This document shows, piece after piece, positions 8,805-20,127 of a DNA stretch of 64,000 nucleotides; position 1 is the first letter of the stretch; every line of letters begins with the position of its first letter. This DNA comes from Entamoeba histolytica HM-1:IMSS. Lineage: Eukaryota > Evosea > Mastigamoebida > Endamoebidae. The position numbers and the translations under genes are program-made. The stretch covers positions 124,001 to 188,000 of the forward strand of contig NW_001914861.1 in NCBI RefSeq assembly GCF_000208925.1. The letters run 5' to 3'. Under the pieces are notes generated by a model. The model did no database searches, was not told the origin of the DNA, and worked only from the letters and a program-made list of their open reading frames with translations.

Positions 8805-11800
8805 TTACATAGAAATACCATTATCAAGAGCTTGGAACTTATCATAGAAATATGTGAAAAATGTTCCTTTCAATGAAAAAGCTTCTTTCATAACTCCTGC
8901 CATAAATTGAGCTGCTTGAGTACAATTACCTTCAGGATTAAATCTTCGAGTTAAGTTAATCATTGAGTTTGGTCTAAACACATTCATTTGAGTGTCAAGC
9001 ATTAATTCAATCAAAGTAACAATAGAAGGGTAATATTGTCTAATTGCAAGGAAAGACTTCACTCCTTGCTCCATGAACCAAATGAATTGTTCTGCTGATG
9101 GAGAACCTCCCATAATAGAAATCATTTCATCAGTTAATTTAAATGGTGATTTTTCAATTCCCATATCTCCTCCTGGTGATCTATCAAACATAAATCCAAA
9201 GTCAATATGAATCAAATGTCCATCTTCATCAATCAAAATATTTCCATTATGTCGGTCTTTAATTTGAAGAATATATGATACAATAGCATAAGCAGACATT
9301 GACCGAATAAAATTAGCTCTAGCAGCAAAGAACTCTTCAGTTTTTCTTCCTCCATATTTAGTTAAGAAGTAATTATACATATTACCATCATACTTTTCTC
9401 CCATTTGATCTCTTGACATAGAATTTCTTACGACTTCAATAATACCACAATCAGGACCTGTAGCAATAATATGATATGGGCATAAATAAATATCTAATCC
9501 AGCATGTTTATTAATTCTATCAAATAATTCAATCATTTGAACTGCAAGCATATCTGATCTTATATCATCTCCAGCTTTAAAAATAACAGGTAATGGTGTA
9601 ACTTCTCCAGTAAATCTATCTTTTACAGTCATATTAACAAGAATTGGAACTTTAGCTGCACTTCTTAAACATGCACACCCTTTATTTGAAACATCAACTA
9701 CCATTGCATTTGGATTAGTTGGAACATATAAATCATTTCTTTCAACTTTTAGTTTTCCTAATTTGTCTTTTAATTCTTGTGTTCTTTGATCTCGTTCAAT
9801 AGGAATAAGCTCTCCAGAAATACGTGTAAAGTTTTCAAAGAAACCTCTTTCTGCCTTAAATAATTCCATTTCTTTCTCATCATAATTCTCAACAATTTTC
9901 TTACTTATTGCCTTCAGTTTTGCTACAAAGGCTGGGTCTTGTTTAACAGTCATTGTTGTAGACTCAGTCGAATATGTGTCACAATTCCATATTAGCTGAT
10001 GAGCAACTAACTGATATTTTTTCCCCATTCTAATAATAAAAGCTTCTACAAGTCCCATTGAGTCATATCTCAATGATTGAACAAGTTGTGGTACATAATA
10101 TAATACAGTTTGTTCATCAAAAGTATCTAATACTCTTAAGGCATATAAAGTTGTAAATGGATTTGAATGATAGGATTTTTTAAGTAAGTTCAGTGCGTGT
10201 GGAGGGTCAGTAGCTTCCCAATATAATAATTGATTTAATTGAGGAATATTAGCCTCTACATGTTCGGGGGTTGCAATGAAAATATGAGCCAAAGCATTGT
10301 TAATTAATTTGTTTGGTTCACTAAGAATTTTTTCAGTTAAAAGTTTATATGACTGAATTGTAGGGAATCTGTTATAATACCCAACGGCTAATGCAGGAGA
10401 ATAATACCATGCTAAAAGGATATAGTCTTTTGTTCTTCTTCTGTAATCTTTCGGTAAATTTTCCATTAAAAAGAGTCTTTGATTCTGGAATTGTTTTGTT
10501 ATCAAATTCAATGGATTATTCCATACAGAGATTCGTTCAATCTCATTCCCAACTAATGGAAGTAAAAGCATTGCTCTTTGTTTAATATTGTCAATGACTT
10601 CATCATCTAATCCAAATTTTCTTTCTTTAATACTTTGAAGAGCATTTAATAATGTTTGATTAAATTCAACAAGAATATTAATATCATGTTCTGCTTGAGT
10701 CCTACTGCATTCAAACCACTCTGGCTGATTTTCAAACCAATTTAATCCAACAGTTTCAATACTCTCAACCATTGAAGTATAATGAATACCTTCTCTTTGA
10801 CTTAATGAAACAATTTTTAGTCCAAGGAGTAATAACATAAAACGTGTTCCAACTGAACTTGGTTCAGGAGTCATTTGGGCTTTAAGAGAAGATGAAACAA
10901 TGTCTCTAATAATTTCAAGACGAGTAGTATCTCTGTAAGCCTCAATAATAGGAAGAATATTTGAGAAAAATTTAATGATTTCTCTATGTGGAACAACAGA
11001 GCTTGCATGAGTAGATTGTTCTCTATTTCCTACTGAACTAGATAATGGATTAGAAGTCACGTATTTACTATTAAATATGCCAAGGTTTTTTTTGATAGTT
11101 TCTTTCCATGCAACACCAATAAGTTTCAAAAGATAATTACCCATAACTTTGGAGCTTACACAAATTAACCATTCCCAATTTGGTACAGCTAATTCCATAG
11201 CTTCTTTTGTAAATATTCTCATTGGAGAATAAACAATTTCTTGAAGTAGATCACTAGACTCTGAAATACTCAAATTATTTACAACTATAAATGAAACTGC
11301 TTCTTTAGTAATATCATTCTTCATATTAGAATAGTCAAATGTTTTTAATTGTTGAAGTAAAGATGTTCTAATATTATCAACGTCTGTTGATCCAATAACC
11401 ATTCCTGTACAACTTGCCTTCTGAAAGATGTTGAATGTTAAATCAGACATATCAATAAATTCTCTTCCAACATTTAAAGCTAATTTAACTCCTGCATGAG
11501 TATGACTTGAATTAGTTGGTAATTGAAGAATGAATGATTGAATTAAATGACTCATGTATTTAGATTGTAATTTAAATCCTAGCTTAATATAATTAGTTGT
11601 AAAATCACTTACATTCTTTATTACAGTCGAATAAGTATTAGAATCTTCAGGTGTTTCAACAAAGAAATTTGTTTGTGCAATTCTAACATTCTTAACATCA
11701 AGAGGATTACTTGTATTCATTTTTGAAATAGTTTCAACAATATGGAGTAATAAGAAGAGAATTTTTTTATTATAGACAATAGATTTATTTGATTCAATCA

Positions 11801-13820
11801 AATCATTTAAAGATGAACTTACAAAAGAAAACAATGTTTGATTTGTTGTTGTTAATCGTATTACAAAAACACTCATTAAATTGGTCAATGCTTTAGTTCG
11901 TTCTGTCAATGATAATTCTAATTTAGATGCTTCAGCTTTAGCCACTGAAAATACTGATTTAAATAATGAAGAATAAACTGGAGTAATAAATGTACATAAA
12001 GGATCTTCTACAACAGAATCATCAAGATAATCTGTAATATATTCAAATCGAAGTTGAGAACATCTAAAACATTCTAAATAAAATATAGAAATGAACATTA
12101 ACATTCTATTTAATGGTATTCCACGATTATAATTAATAAAATCAGTTCTCTTTATTAAACTATCTATAAACATCTTTTGTTGTTCATTAGAATAAAACCT
12201 TGTTAATGTAGAATTTGTTTCATTATCAATCTCAGCTAATATATGACTTCTTTTCATAATTAAAGGTGGAAGATTACTTGCAATATTTTTAATGTCAGTG
12301 TAATAAATTTCATTATACTCTTCTTTTATAACAAACTTTAAAACAACGCAATAGAACCAAAATGTTCTAAACAATTTGTTTTCATTATTTTTATTTATAC
12401 TATTTTCCATTCCACTAATTAATAAACTAATTGGCTTCAATAATTTTCCCATCAATTCAGTTTCTTTTCTTTTACTTATGTCTATATCAGTTTTTGTTGT
12501 ATTACCAAATTGAATAAATCTTCCAACTATTTGTTTTAATAAGTCAAATCTTATTTCTTCATTTGTTATACTTTTAGCCATAGAAGTTAATGCCTCATAA
12601 ATACTATTAAGAACGTTAGTAATATCATTTTGTTTTTGTGATACAGCATCCCTATCAGCTCGTTTAAAAATGTTCATAATATGATCAATAACTAGTTTAT
12701 ATTGGTTATAATCATTTAGAGATAAATATGATGGAAGGGTATTAATAATACAAATATCTTTATTTGAAGGAGGATAGTCAATAAGATTTATAAGATAATT
12801 TAACAAATTTTGTGTTGCATTTTCATTAGCTTTTTCAATACAAAAATATGCAGTAAATTGAATAAGATTAGTGAATTGAATCTATTACATTAGTTCTTTT
12901 ATTTCTTTTCTTTAAAATAAACAAACCATTGAACAATCTGTTGATGAATGAAATATTGAAATTTGTGATCTAGTTGTTTCAAGGAAACGAGGAAGTAATT
13001 CTTCAGTAATAATAGGTGAAAATATTTTAATAATGGTTTTCAATTTGTCATTTGGAATATTGTTAAAAACACAATGCTTTCTAAAGTCATCTAAACATCT
13101 TGGGTCATGTGTTGAAAGTAATTTAAGAGCAAAACAAATTCTGTCATAGTAATTAGATAATCGAAAATAATCCAATAATAATATTTCTGATAATGTACTT
13201 TCTAAATCTCTAATTGTATTTGAGTCTTGTTGTGCCAAGGCAATATGATATTCTAATTGTTCTATAATAGAACACTTCTTTGGTAAATTAAATTTATCAA
13301 TAGTATATTGTTCATTTAATAAGGCAATAATTGGTCGAACTATTTGTTCATTTGAGTGATTTTGTTCCATTGATTCTATGAGTTGTTTTTTTTCCTCATC
13401 ACTAAAAGCAGTAAATTTTTGAGTATTCATTACATTAATCATAACTCTAACCTCTGTTGACTCTTTTTTATTTAATATATCAAGTAAAGACTTAAATACA
13501 ATTTCATGTATTGAAGACCCTTTTGGATGATTAAGTACTTCTTTAAGATATGAAGTATGCTTTTCATTAACAGTAATAGAAGGAAGTGCCTGAATATATT
13601 TACTGAGTGTTTCAGTTAGTTCTTGGTACATTGGATGACTTTGTTGAATTCCATTATAAAAAACATGAAGACCAATCAATGTTTCAATAATAACACCAGA
13701 CTGAATACCCTCTTCTACTTTACAAGTTAGGAGTGTTTGAAAGAAAGGTTTAAGTCGTTCATGATGAGATTTAATATTTCCTTTTAATAGAATTTGAATA
13801 TATTTCAACTTTAGCGACAT
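8805..13820 (-). CDS. Phosphatidylinositol 4-kinase, type III alpha / Stt4-like
   Basis: Two exons (13820-12927 and 12881-8805) joined by a 45-bp intron, GTTTGTTTAT to AATAG, in phase 0 give 1,656 aa. The C-terminal 270 residues are the lipid-kinase catalytic domain: VIFKAGDDIRSD near the nucleotide-binding lysine, the catalytic loop DRHNGNI at about 1505, and metal-binding HIDFGF at about 1521. A PIK helical accessory domain precedes it (region with LLYWEATDPPHALNLL), and the rest is alpha-helical solenoid. By family it phosphorylates phosphatidylinositol to PI4P, usually at the plasma membrane with scaffold partners. The pieces look like two ORFs, but the larger one lacks an ATG at its 5' end and begins directly after a splice acceptor, while the smaller ends in VCLF, which is translated intron. 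The length is somewhat short for Stt4 (about 1,900-2,100 aa). Its start lies 58 bases from the divergent gene at 13879, suggesting a shared promoter region. Confidence 0.93.
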
Positions 13821-13878
13821 GAACTATTAAATAAAGATGATCTAATATTTTTTTTTTGTTGTTTAAATAACACATTTA

Positions 13879-15009
13879 ATGAATAGTCATCTTTTTCCAT
13901 GTTGTTTCACAGTCAAAACAACTCAACTTCCTCTTCATATTATAGAATTTCATTCAAGTTTTTCTCAATATTTATCTGTGGTTGATATTGATGAACAAGA
14001 ATTTGAAAAAATATACTTAAACTGTCAAAAAAAAGAAATTACTTCACATGGGTTATTAGGAGCATTTAAGTCAGCATTAAAAGAAGTACCTACTCAGTCA
14101 ATTGAAATTATGTCATTACTTCCATTTATTAATGCAAATGATTTTATTATAGTTTCAATTACTCCAGAACAATCAAATAAAATTCTTTTACAACAAATTC
14201 AAAAAAAACTAGAACAAAGTGATTATTTCTCTTCATGTTGTATTGAAGTATTTAATAACTTTCAATTTATATCTACATCATCATCTTTAGTTAAATTAAG
14301 TGTTGTTGAAAGTTCATCTTGTATTTCTTTATTACAGTTATTATCAAATATTACTGAAGAATTAAGAAAAAATGAAATACTTTCACGTTATGTATATGTA
14401 TTACAGAAACTGATTCAACATGTTATTCCATCATGTTCTTTATTTTATTCTATATCATTTGTTGTTCATTTTATTAAATGGATTAAAATAAATAAAGATA
14501 TCACTAAAATTCCATCATATTTAAGTCTTAAAACAACTGCATTAGAGTTTTGTCATTTAAAAGAATTACTTCCACAAGAATTATCATTGTTATCTTCAAT
14601 TGAATTATTTCCAAATTCAATCTTTTCTACTCAAATTATTAAACAAAAAGAATCAAATGTTGTTGCATGTGCTGGTATTCCTTCATTTGTTTCAGTATTC
14701 GATATTCAACACTGGCTAAAACCATACCATGCTCTAAGATTTTTAATGTATCAACCTTCATTTTGTTCTGCACAAACTCAACGATGTGGAGTTGTATTTA
14801 TTGATTTTGACTCTATAGAAAATGCATTAATTATGATTAAAACTCCACAACTTATAAATGCCAGATATGCTAAATATTTTGATCCACTAATTTTTAAATA
14901 TCCACCAAGTGGATATTCATATTGTACAATGGAAGCAATAGAATGGGTTGTTTCATCAGAACTACACCCGTGTTGTGAAATTTCAATAACAAAATTAACT
15001 CAACAATAA
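13879..15009 (+). CDS. Hypothetical protein with possible C-terminal RRM-like fold
   Basis: A single-exon gene of 376 aa transcribed away from the PI4-kinase gene. Most of it is helical and leucine-rich with several Cys residues and has no recognised domain. Residues of about 260-335 have the spacing of an RNA recognition motif: NVVACAGIP could be the RNP2 strand and RCGVVFIDFDS the RNP1 strand, followed by a helix (ENALIMIK). The aromatic residues that bind RNA are only partly kept, so this is a structural guess. No signal peptide or membrane helix. The ATG chosen is the first in frame, 58 bases from the neighbouring gene's start. Confidence 0.7.
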   Translation: MNSHLFPCCFTVKTTQLPLHIIEFHSSFSQYLSVVDIDEQEFEKIYLNCQKKEITSHGLLGAFKSALKEVPTQSIEIMSLLPFINANDFIIVSITPEQSNKILLQQIQKKLEQSDYFSSCCIEVFNNFQFISTSSSLVKLSVVESSSCISLLQLLSNITEELRKNEILSRYVYVLQKLIQHVIPSCSLFYSISFVVHFIKWIKINKDITKIPSYLSLKTTALEFCHLKELLPQELSLLSSIELFPNSIFSTQIIKQKESNVVACAGIPSFVSVFDIQHWLKPYHALRFLMYQPSFCSAQTQRCGVVFIDFDSIENALIMIKTPQLINARYAKYFDPLIFKYPPSGYSYCTMEAIEWVVSSELHPCCEISITKLTQQ

Positions 15010-15396
15010 GATAATCAATCCCGAAAATTAGATAATGATTAATTAATAATAAAATTAAAAAAGCAATTAAATAATTTTAAAATTTATTTTTTGATATAAC
15101 AATAAAAATTAATAAAATTAATAGTATTAATAAATTCTGTCGAATGAAAAACTATCAATACATCATTATTCTAAATATGAACTAAAAAAACTTAAAAATT
15201 AGAGCTTTTCAAAAATTTGGGTTTTCAATGGATTAAGAAATTAAAATATTTATAAAGAAAAAAGTTTAACAACTCTCTACGATTAATACAGTTTAATCTT
15301 AAAGAAAGAGGAGAATATGAAAGAAAAAGCTAAAAAATTTTTCAAAAAAAAGGAACTTTGAAAAGGAAGTGAACTAAATTTTAATAGAATAAAGAT
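15010..15396. other. Intergenic spacer with possible GAAC promoter elements
   Basis: About 390 AT-rich bases. Close to the downstream start, at about 15353-15375, are GGAACTTTG and GTGAACTAA. These resemble the GAAC core promoter element described for Entamoeba. No other feature seen. Confidence 0.4.
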
Positions 15397-16462
15397 ATGG
15401 ATAAAGAAAAGGTAGAAGAAATACGTAATCAAATACAAGATGGGCTTAATCCAATTTTAATAGAATATTCAATTTGGCTAGAAATGAATAAAGTTTGTTT
15501 TTATTAAAAATATATTTAAATATTTTAAATAAAAGAAGAATAACAAGACAGTTTCATATGGAGTCAAAACATTTAAAAGAACGAATTCCACAAAGTAATT
15601 TTTCAACAGTTTGTATTTAACATTTTTGCTCTTTATTTATTTCTATTAATTTTGTATCATTTTAATATTTATTTTTTTAAGTCATTTATTTTACTTCATT
15701 TGATTCATTGGTACAGATGTTAAAAGCTGAACTTATTAATAAATGTAAAGAAAACCCTTCTACTAGAACTAAAAGTTTGTTACTCTTTTTTTTTTATTGA
15801 TGGCATATGATTTAAAACCATTAATCTTTCAACTAATCTTCATGTAATCTACTTTTCTAAATTAGTTTAATGAAAAACCCTAATAAGGTGTTTTTGAATG
15901 AAAGAAAAGTAATGAAATGAAGAAAAAACAACATTAAGACTCTTATCTCTTATTTTTAGTTAGTTCACTTACCGTTTCTTTTAAAGAGGCAATAAAAGAA
16001 GTTAAACAACATCCTATTGAAAAGAAAGAACCAAAACCAACAAAAACTAATAGAGGAAAGAAAATTAGAAGAAAAATTTCAGAAGAAGAAGAATATGAAG
16101 AAAAAAGAACTAAGAAAAGAAAACACACTAAAGCTAGATTACTTTGTGGAGAACGAAATAACACTGTTGTATTTGATTTTGATACAAAAACTCAATTCCC
16201 TGTTGTTTTCGGAAGAGGAAAAGAAGGAACACGTGATGGTAGTTTCATTTATCTAAATAAATATACAGATGCAAAGTCTATTTCTCATAGACATGCAACT
16301 ATTACATATGATAAAGAAAATGACCAATATTTATTTACAAATGAAGGAAGAAATGGAAGTGCTGTTGACACTGGGTTGATATTACAAAATACAGTTCCGT
16401 TAAAGAACAACTCAGTAATAGAAATGGGTGGGTTTAAGATGACATTTGTCTATTATAATTAA
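15397..16462 (+). CDS. FHA-domain protein resembling MCRS1 (microspherule protein 1)
   Basis: Four exons: 15397-15492, 15552-15608, 15717-15774 and 15960-16462. The introns are 59, 108 and 185 bp; all open with GTTTGT and end in CAG, CAG and TAG. They give 237 aa with no internal stop. The N-terminal 80 residues are helical; a basic Lys/Arg/Glu stretch lies in the middle (about 95-130). A forkhead-associated domain fills the C-terminus, with FGRGKEGT, SISHRHATI, TNEGRNGS and LKNNSVIEM marking the strands and phosphothreonine-binding loops. The NEGR...NNSV order and the position at the extreme C-terminus match MCRS1, a subunit of chromatin complexes such as NSL and INO80 in animals (family knowledge). 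The protein is much shorter than animal MCRS1. The first acceptor (CAG at 15551) was chosen because it alone keeps frame. Confidence 0.8.
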
Positions 16463-16611
16463 ATGGAAAGTACTGAGTTGTATAATGACTATTTTTTCTT
16501 ATCTTTAATGATTTTCGTTTTTGAATAGATTGACTTTTGTTATCTTTATTTCCTTTGTTGGTCATAAAATTAATTGAAAAGTTACTTTAACGAACTCTAA
16601 AAGTTTCAGTT

Positions 16612-17247
16612 ATGGAAGAAGAGAAATGTCTTATCCTCATTGAAGTTCCTTTAGACATCACATTAAAAGAAGTTAGTGATATTCTTGATAATTGTGGTAA
16701 AGTAACGTTGATAGAACCATATGAGATTGATGGAATGATTAAAAAAGATGGGTGTCAAGATTTATTAATTAAGTTTGAAGAAGATGAAGGAAGAACTATT
16801 GCAAAACAAATAGGAGGAGTCAAATATAAAGATTGGATTATTAAAGTAAAAACTGTACAAGGATATTATCGATATAAACAACAAGAACAAGATGATTCTG
16901 AACTTCAAAACCAAATTAAAGAAGGAATAACTAATATCATTAATTATTTCAAAAACCTTACAAAAGAACCTTCAGAAAACCAGATTATTGTTGTTGATTC
17001 TAATGGTCAACAACGGGTATTTCAGAAAAAGGAAAAACCATTACCACCTATTCCTATTAATAGTAGTAGACCATTACCTTCAATTCCTCAACCAAAAATA
17101 ATACCAATTAAAGAAGATGAATTAAATCAAGCAAGTAAAAAACAAGAAACTGAATTACAAGAGAGTCATAGGAACATTCAAGAAGTAGATGAAGGAGAAG
17201 TTTGTGAAAGTAACTTAATATTAAAGGATGAAGAAATTGTTTTATAA
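16612..17247 (+). CDS. Hypothetical protein with N-terminal RRM-like domain and proline-rich segment
   Basis: A single-exon gene of 211 aa. Residues 5-82 follow the beta-alpha-beta-beta-alpha-beta order of an RRM: CLILIEVPLDITLKEV, a glycine turn, DLLIKFEEDEGRTIAKQI, then WIIKVKTV. The RNP motifs lack the usual aromatic residues, so RNA binding is not assured. Residues 140-165 are proline-rich (KPLPPIPINSSRPLPSIP), a possible SH3 or WW ligand. The C-terminus is acidic. An element reading CGAACTCTA lies about 20 bases upstream of the ATG and fits the Entamoeba GAAC promoter motif. It is one of two RRM-like orphans on this strand within 3 kb; they are not obviously related to each other. Confidence 0.7.
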   Translation: MEEEKCLILIEVPLDITLKEVSDILDNCGKVTLIEPYEIDGMIKKDGCQDLLIKFEEDEGRTIAKQIGGVKYKDWIIKVKTVQGYYRYKQQEQDDSELQNQIKEGITNIINYFKNLTKEPSENQIIVVDSNGQQRVFQKKEKPLPPIPINSSRPLPSIPQPKIIPIKEDELNQASKKQETELQESHRNIQEVDEGEVCESNLILKDEEIVL

Positions 17248-18185
17248 AAAAAATAATAATTTATAATATTATATTTAACAAAACAATACTTTTTGTTATT
17301 TTATGAAAAGAAATAAGTAAATAATTTTTAATATTGATCTTTTGGAAAAAGATATAAAACTCAGATATTAATTTCTTTATAATAATGGTTTATATTCTTA
17401 TTAACCATTTCATAAGTGGTTTCTATAAATTAAAAATGAAGAAAATAAAATAAACAATGATTCTTTAAATTCTACCAATAAAAGAATAACTTCCATAAAG
17501 AATAATACTTAAACAAAATATTTTGTTTCATTTGTCATTATAAAAATCTAAGAAAAAATAAGGAAAATAGTCTATTATTTTTATTGGCATTAATGGTTAT
17601 ATAAAAGATATAATAAACCATTTAAATAACAAAACTTCAACATTATTTAGTAAAAATAAGTAATATTCACTGAATTATTAAAAAAGTAAGTTATAATAAC
17701 AAATCTTATATGGAAAAAATATTGTTATTTTCAATAAGAATTATTAAAGGTTTATTTGTTCTTTTGGAAGAAAGGAGTTATAAATAAAAGTGTGTTGGTT
17801 TAGAATAATTTAGAAATATGATGTTGTTTGGTTCTTTTGAAAAACGTAAAACCTCATAATAAGGGATATTAGAAATATTGTTTTTGTTATTAAAAGATTT
17901 TTGTATATTTTTTATAAGTTTTATTTAACACCCGAAGATAAAATTAAAGAAAAGATAATTTTAACTAATCATCACAAAAATCAAATTATAAAAACAATCA
18001 AATGAATTTTTGTTTTTATAGTTTTAGAATAAATTTTTATTCTCTGTTGAGTCTTATAATTTTTATAAACATCAAAAAAAAAGAAATAATATAATAATAT
18101 GCCTCTTTAATACCTGTAAAACTTCAATAAATTTTTATTCTATATTTTCCATTTGTAATTGAACTTGTTGGAAAATAAAAAAAAA
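17248..18185. other. AT-rich intergenic region, no gene seen
   Basis: About 940 bases with no long reading frame. The last 200 bases could hide a 5' exon or promoter of the gene at 18186, since GAACTTGTT occurs at about 18161-18169, but I could not define one. Confidence 0.45.
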
Positions 18186-18902
18186 ATGTCATTTTACTAT
18201 ATTTTTAATAACATTTGTAATTATTTTATCTTTAAGAGAGACATTATCATCAACAAAATTCTTGAAGCTACATTTAAAGATTTCGTAAAACTTAATAAAT
18301 CATTAATAACAAAAGAAGTAATGAAACTTATTAGTCCATTTGAAAGAAAATCAGTTATTAGTTTAGGAAATGGTGTTTATGCAGTTGCACTTTCTCAAAG
18401 TGAAAAACAAAAAGATTTGTTATTGGCTAAAAGAGCATCAACGGAAAGAGACTCTGCACAACAGTCATTCTTATTCCGTATTTTAGTTGATAATGGGTTT
18501 ACTGTTTGTTTAAAGAAATTATATAAAAAAGGAAAGACTACATCACAACTGTTTGTAGTTGAATCAATTACACGGGATGGTAAAAGTTATTTTGAAGAAG
18601 TTATTACTGATAACTAATCAGAAGATAAAAAAAAGAAAAGAAGAAATGCTGATGCAAAAACAAATGATTGTCTTATTAAAATTGCTTCAGATTATTGTTG
18701 GGCTTGTTTTGAATTTAAAAAAGGAAAACAAAGCGTTGTATGTTCCCAAATGAAACGAATCCAAAATGCACAAATTGGTTCAAAAATCTATGGGTCAAAT
18801 CTTATCTTACAAGAAGGAAAGAAAATGAATCAACATATATTATCGATAATGTCTTCTCATGGATGTATTCTTTCACCTCAACAAAGTCTTGTTAAATGTT
18901 AA
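18186..18902 (+). CDS. Unknown protein; frame crosses a TAA that a 42-bp intron could remove
   Basis: From the ATG at 18186 the frame is open to a TAA at 18615-18617. It then continues in the same frame for 94 more codons of ordinary-looking sequence (KRRNADAKTND, then KQSVVCSQMKRIQ) to the stop at 18902. An intron from 18580 (GTAAAAGTTA) to 18621 (CTAATCAG), 42 bp, would remove the stop and keep frame, giving 224 aa. Its 5' site does not match the GTTTGT used by the other genes here. A pseudogene or stop readthrough is the alternative. The N-terminal 20 residues (FYYIFNNICNYFIF) look like translated non-coding DNA, so the true start may be later or in an unseen exon. I recognise no domain; the second half is basic and carries several Cys residues. 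Confidence 0.5.
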
Positions 18903-19064
18903 AAAATTTAATTTATTGTAATAAAGAAAAGATAAGTAAGTTTTTTGTGTATTTAATTTGAATGGGTTTTTCGGAAGTACTTTTATTTTTGATAACAACA
19001 TTTTGTTATATTATTTGTTATTAATAAAAAATATCTCAAGAAAATTAAACTACAAACAAATCAA

Positions 19065-20029
19065 ATGAATATCATTGGATTTACTAAAGATTGGACTACA
19101 GAATTTTATGACCAAAGAAGTAACTTCTTAGGTGGGACTATTGTTGAAAATTCTGTTCAAACAGTTACCATTTCTGAACCTCTTACATGGGCACAAACTG
19201 CTGATGAAATTAAAAACAAAAGTAAAGACATTGTTTATAAAAGTTTGATATTTGACTTATTAAATGAAACATTTTTAATTGTGATAGTTAGATACTTATT
19301 ATTATAGTCAATGACTTGTCAAGATTACAGAAGAAATATTTGTCTATTGATTTAGATGATTATGAAAGTATTGGTAAAGAAGTTGATATGAAAACAAATG
19401 AAATCAAATTGGTTTGTTAATGAATAATATTTGTCATTCAAAAGAGAAAGAAATAAGAAATAATAATGATATAGAATTTAAAACAATTACAAAATGAAGT
19501 AATTAAATTTAATAGATTTAAAGAAGAAGATAATCCAACATTAATTCAAAATGTTCAAACAAACTTAGCAGAAGAAGTTAACAAAGTTGCTGAACAATTT
19601 AAAAGTCAAAATAAAAGTTATTTACTCAAATTAAAACAAAGAACAAAAAAATTTGACGATTGTTTTACTACTGAAGGAGAAGAAGGTGTATATTCATTTG
19701 GATTTGATGAAAAACAATTAAATATGTTAAGTGAGTCAGAAGAAATGGTAGATCAACGAGTTGCAGAAATAAAAAAAATAGCTAAAACGGTTCAAGAATT
19801 AGCAGAAATGACACAACAATTAAATATGTTAATTCATGAACAAGGAACAATTATTGATCGTATTGATTATAATATTGACCATACAGAACATCAAGTATCA
19901 AAAGCTGTTGAAGAAATTAAACAAGCAGAAACATATCAAAAAGCTACTCGAGTTAAAATTATTGTATTAATTTTATTAATATTAATTTTAGGAGCAATTA
20001 TTGTTCTTGTTCTTAAAGTTGCTCTTTAA
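19065..20029 (+). CDS. Syntaxin-16 / Tlg2-like Qa-SNARE
   Basis: Three exons (19065-19242, 19308-19411, 19475-20029) give 278 aa; the introns are 65 bp (GTTTGATA to TATAG) and 63 bp (GTTTGTTA to ATATAG). The N-terminal half is the Habc helical bundle with the syntaxin-16-like WAQTADEIK start and an LQKKYLSIDLDD turn. The SNARE motif covers about 186-240, with the zero-layer glutamine at Gln217 in EQGTIIDRIDYN, which is diagnostic of the syntaxin-16/Tlg2 group. A C-terminal membrane anchor (VKIIVLILLILILGAIIVLV) fills the last 25 residues with almost no lumenal tail. The family acts in endosome-to-Golgi fusion. Read without splicing, only an 80-aa stub and a 101-aa tail are visible. Confidence 0.93.
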
Positions 20030-20127
20030 ACCATTTAAGATAAAATTCATTGAACTATTTTTTTTTTGAAACTTTCATTTTTTATTTAATAATATAATTA
20101 ATTTAATTCTAATTTCATTAAGAAGTA

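Noticed and set aside
12912..13820. A separate 302-aa gene upstream of the PI4-kinase
   Set aside because: Its last residues are translated intron and the kinase frame begins at the acceptor with no ATG of its own.
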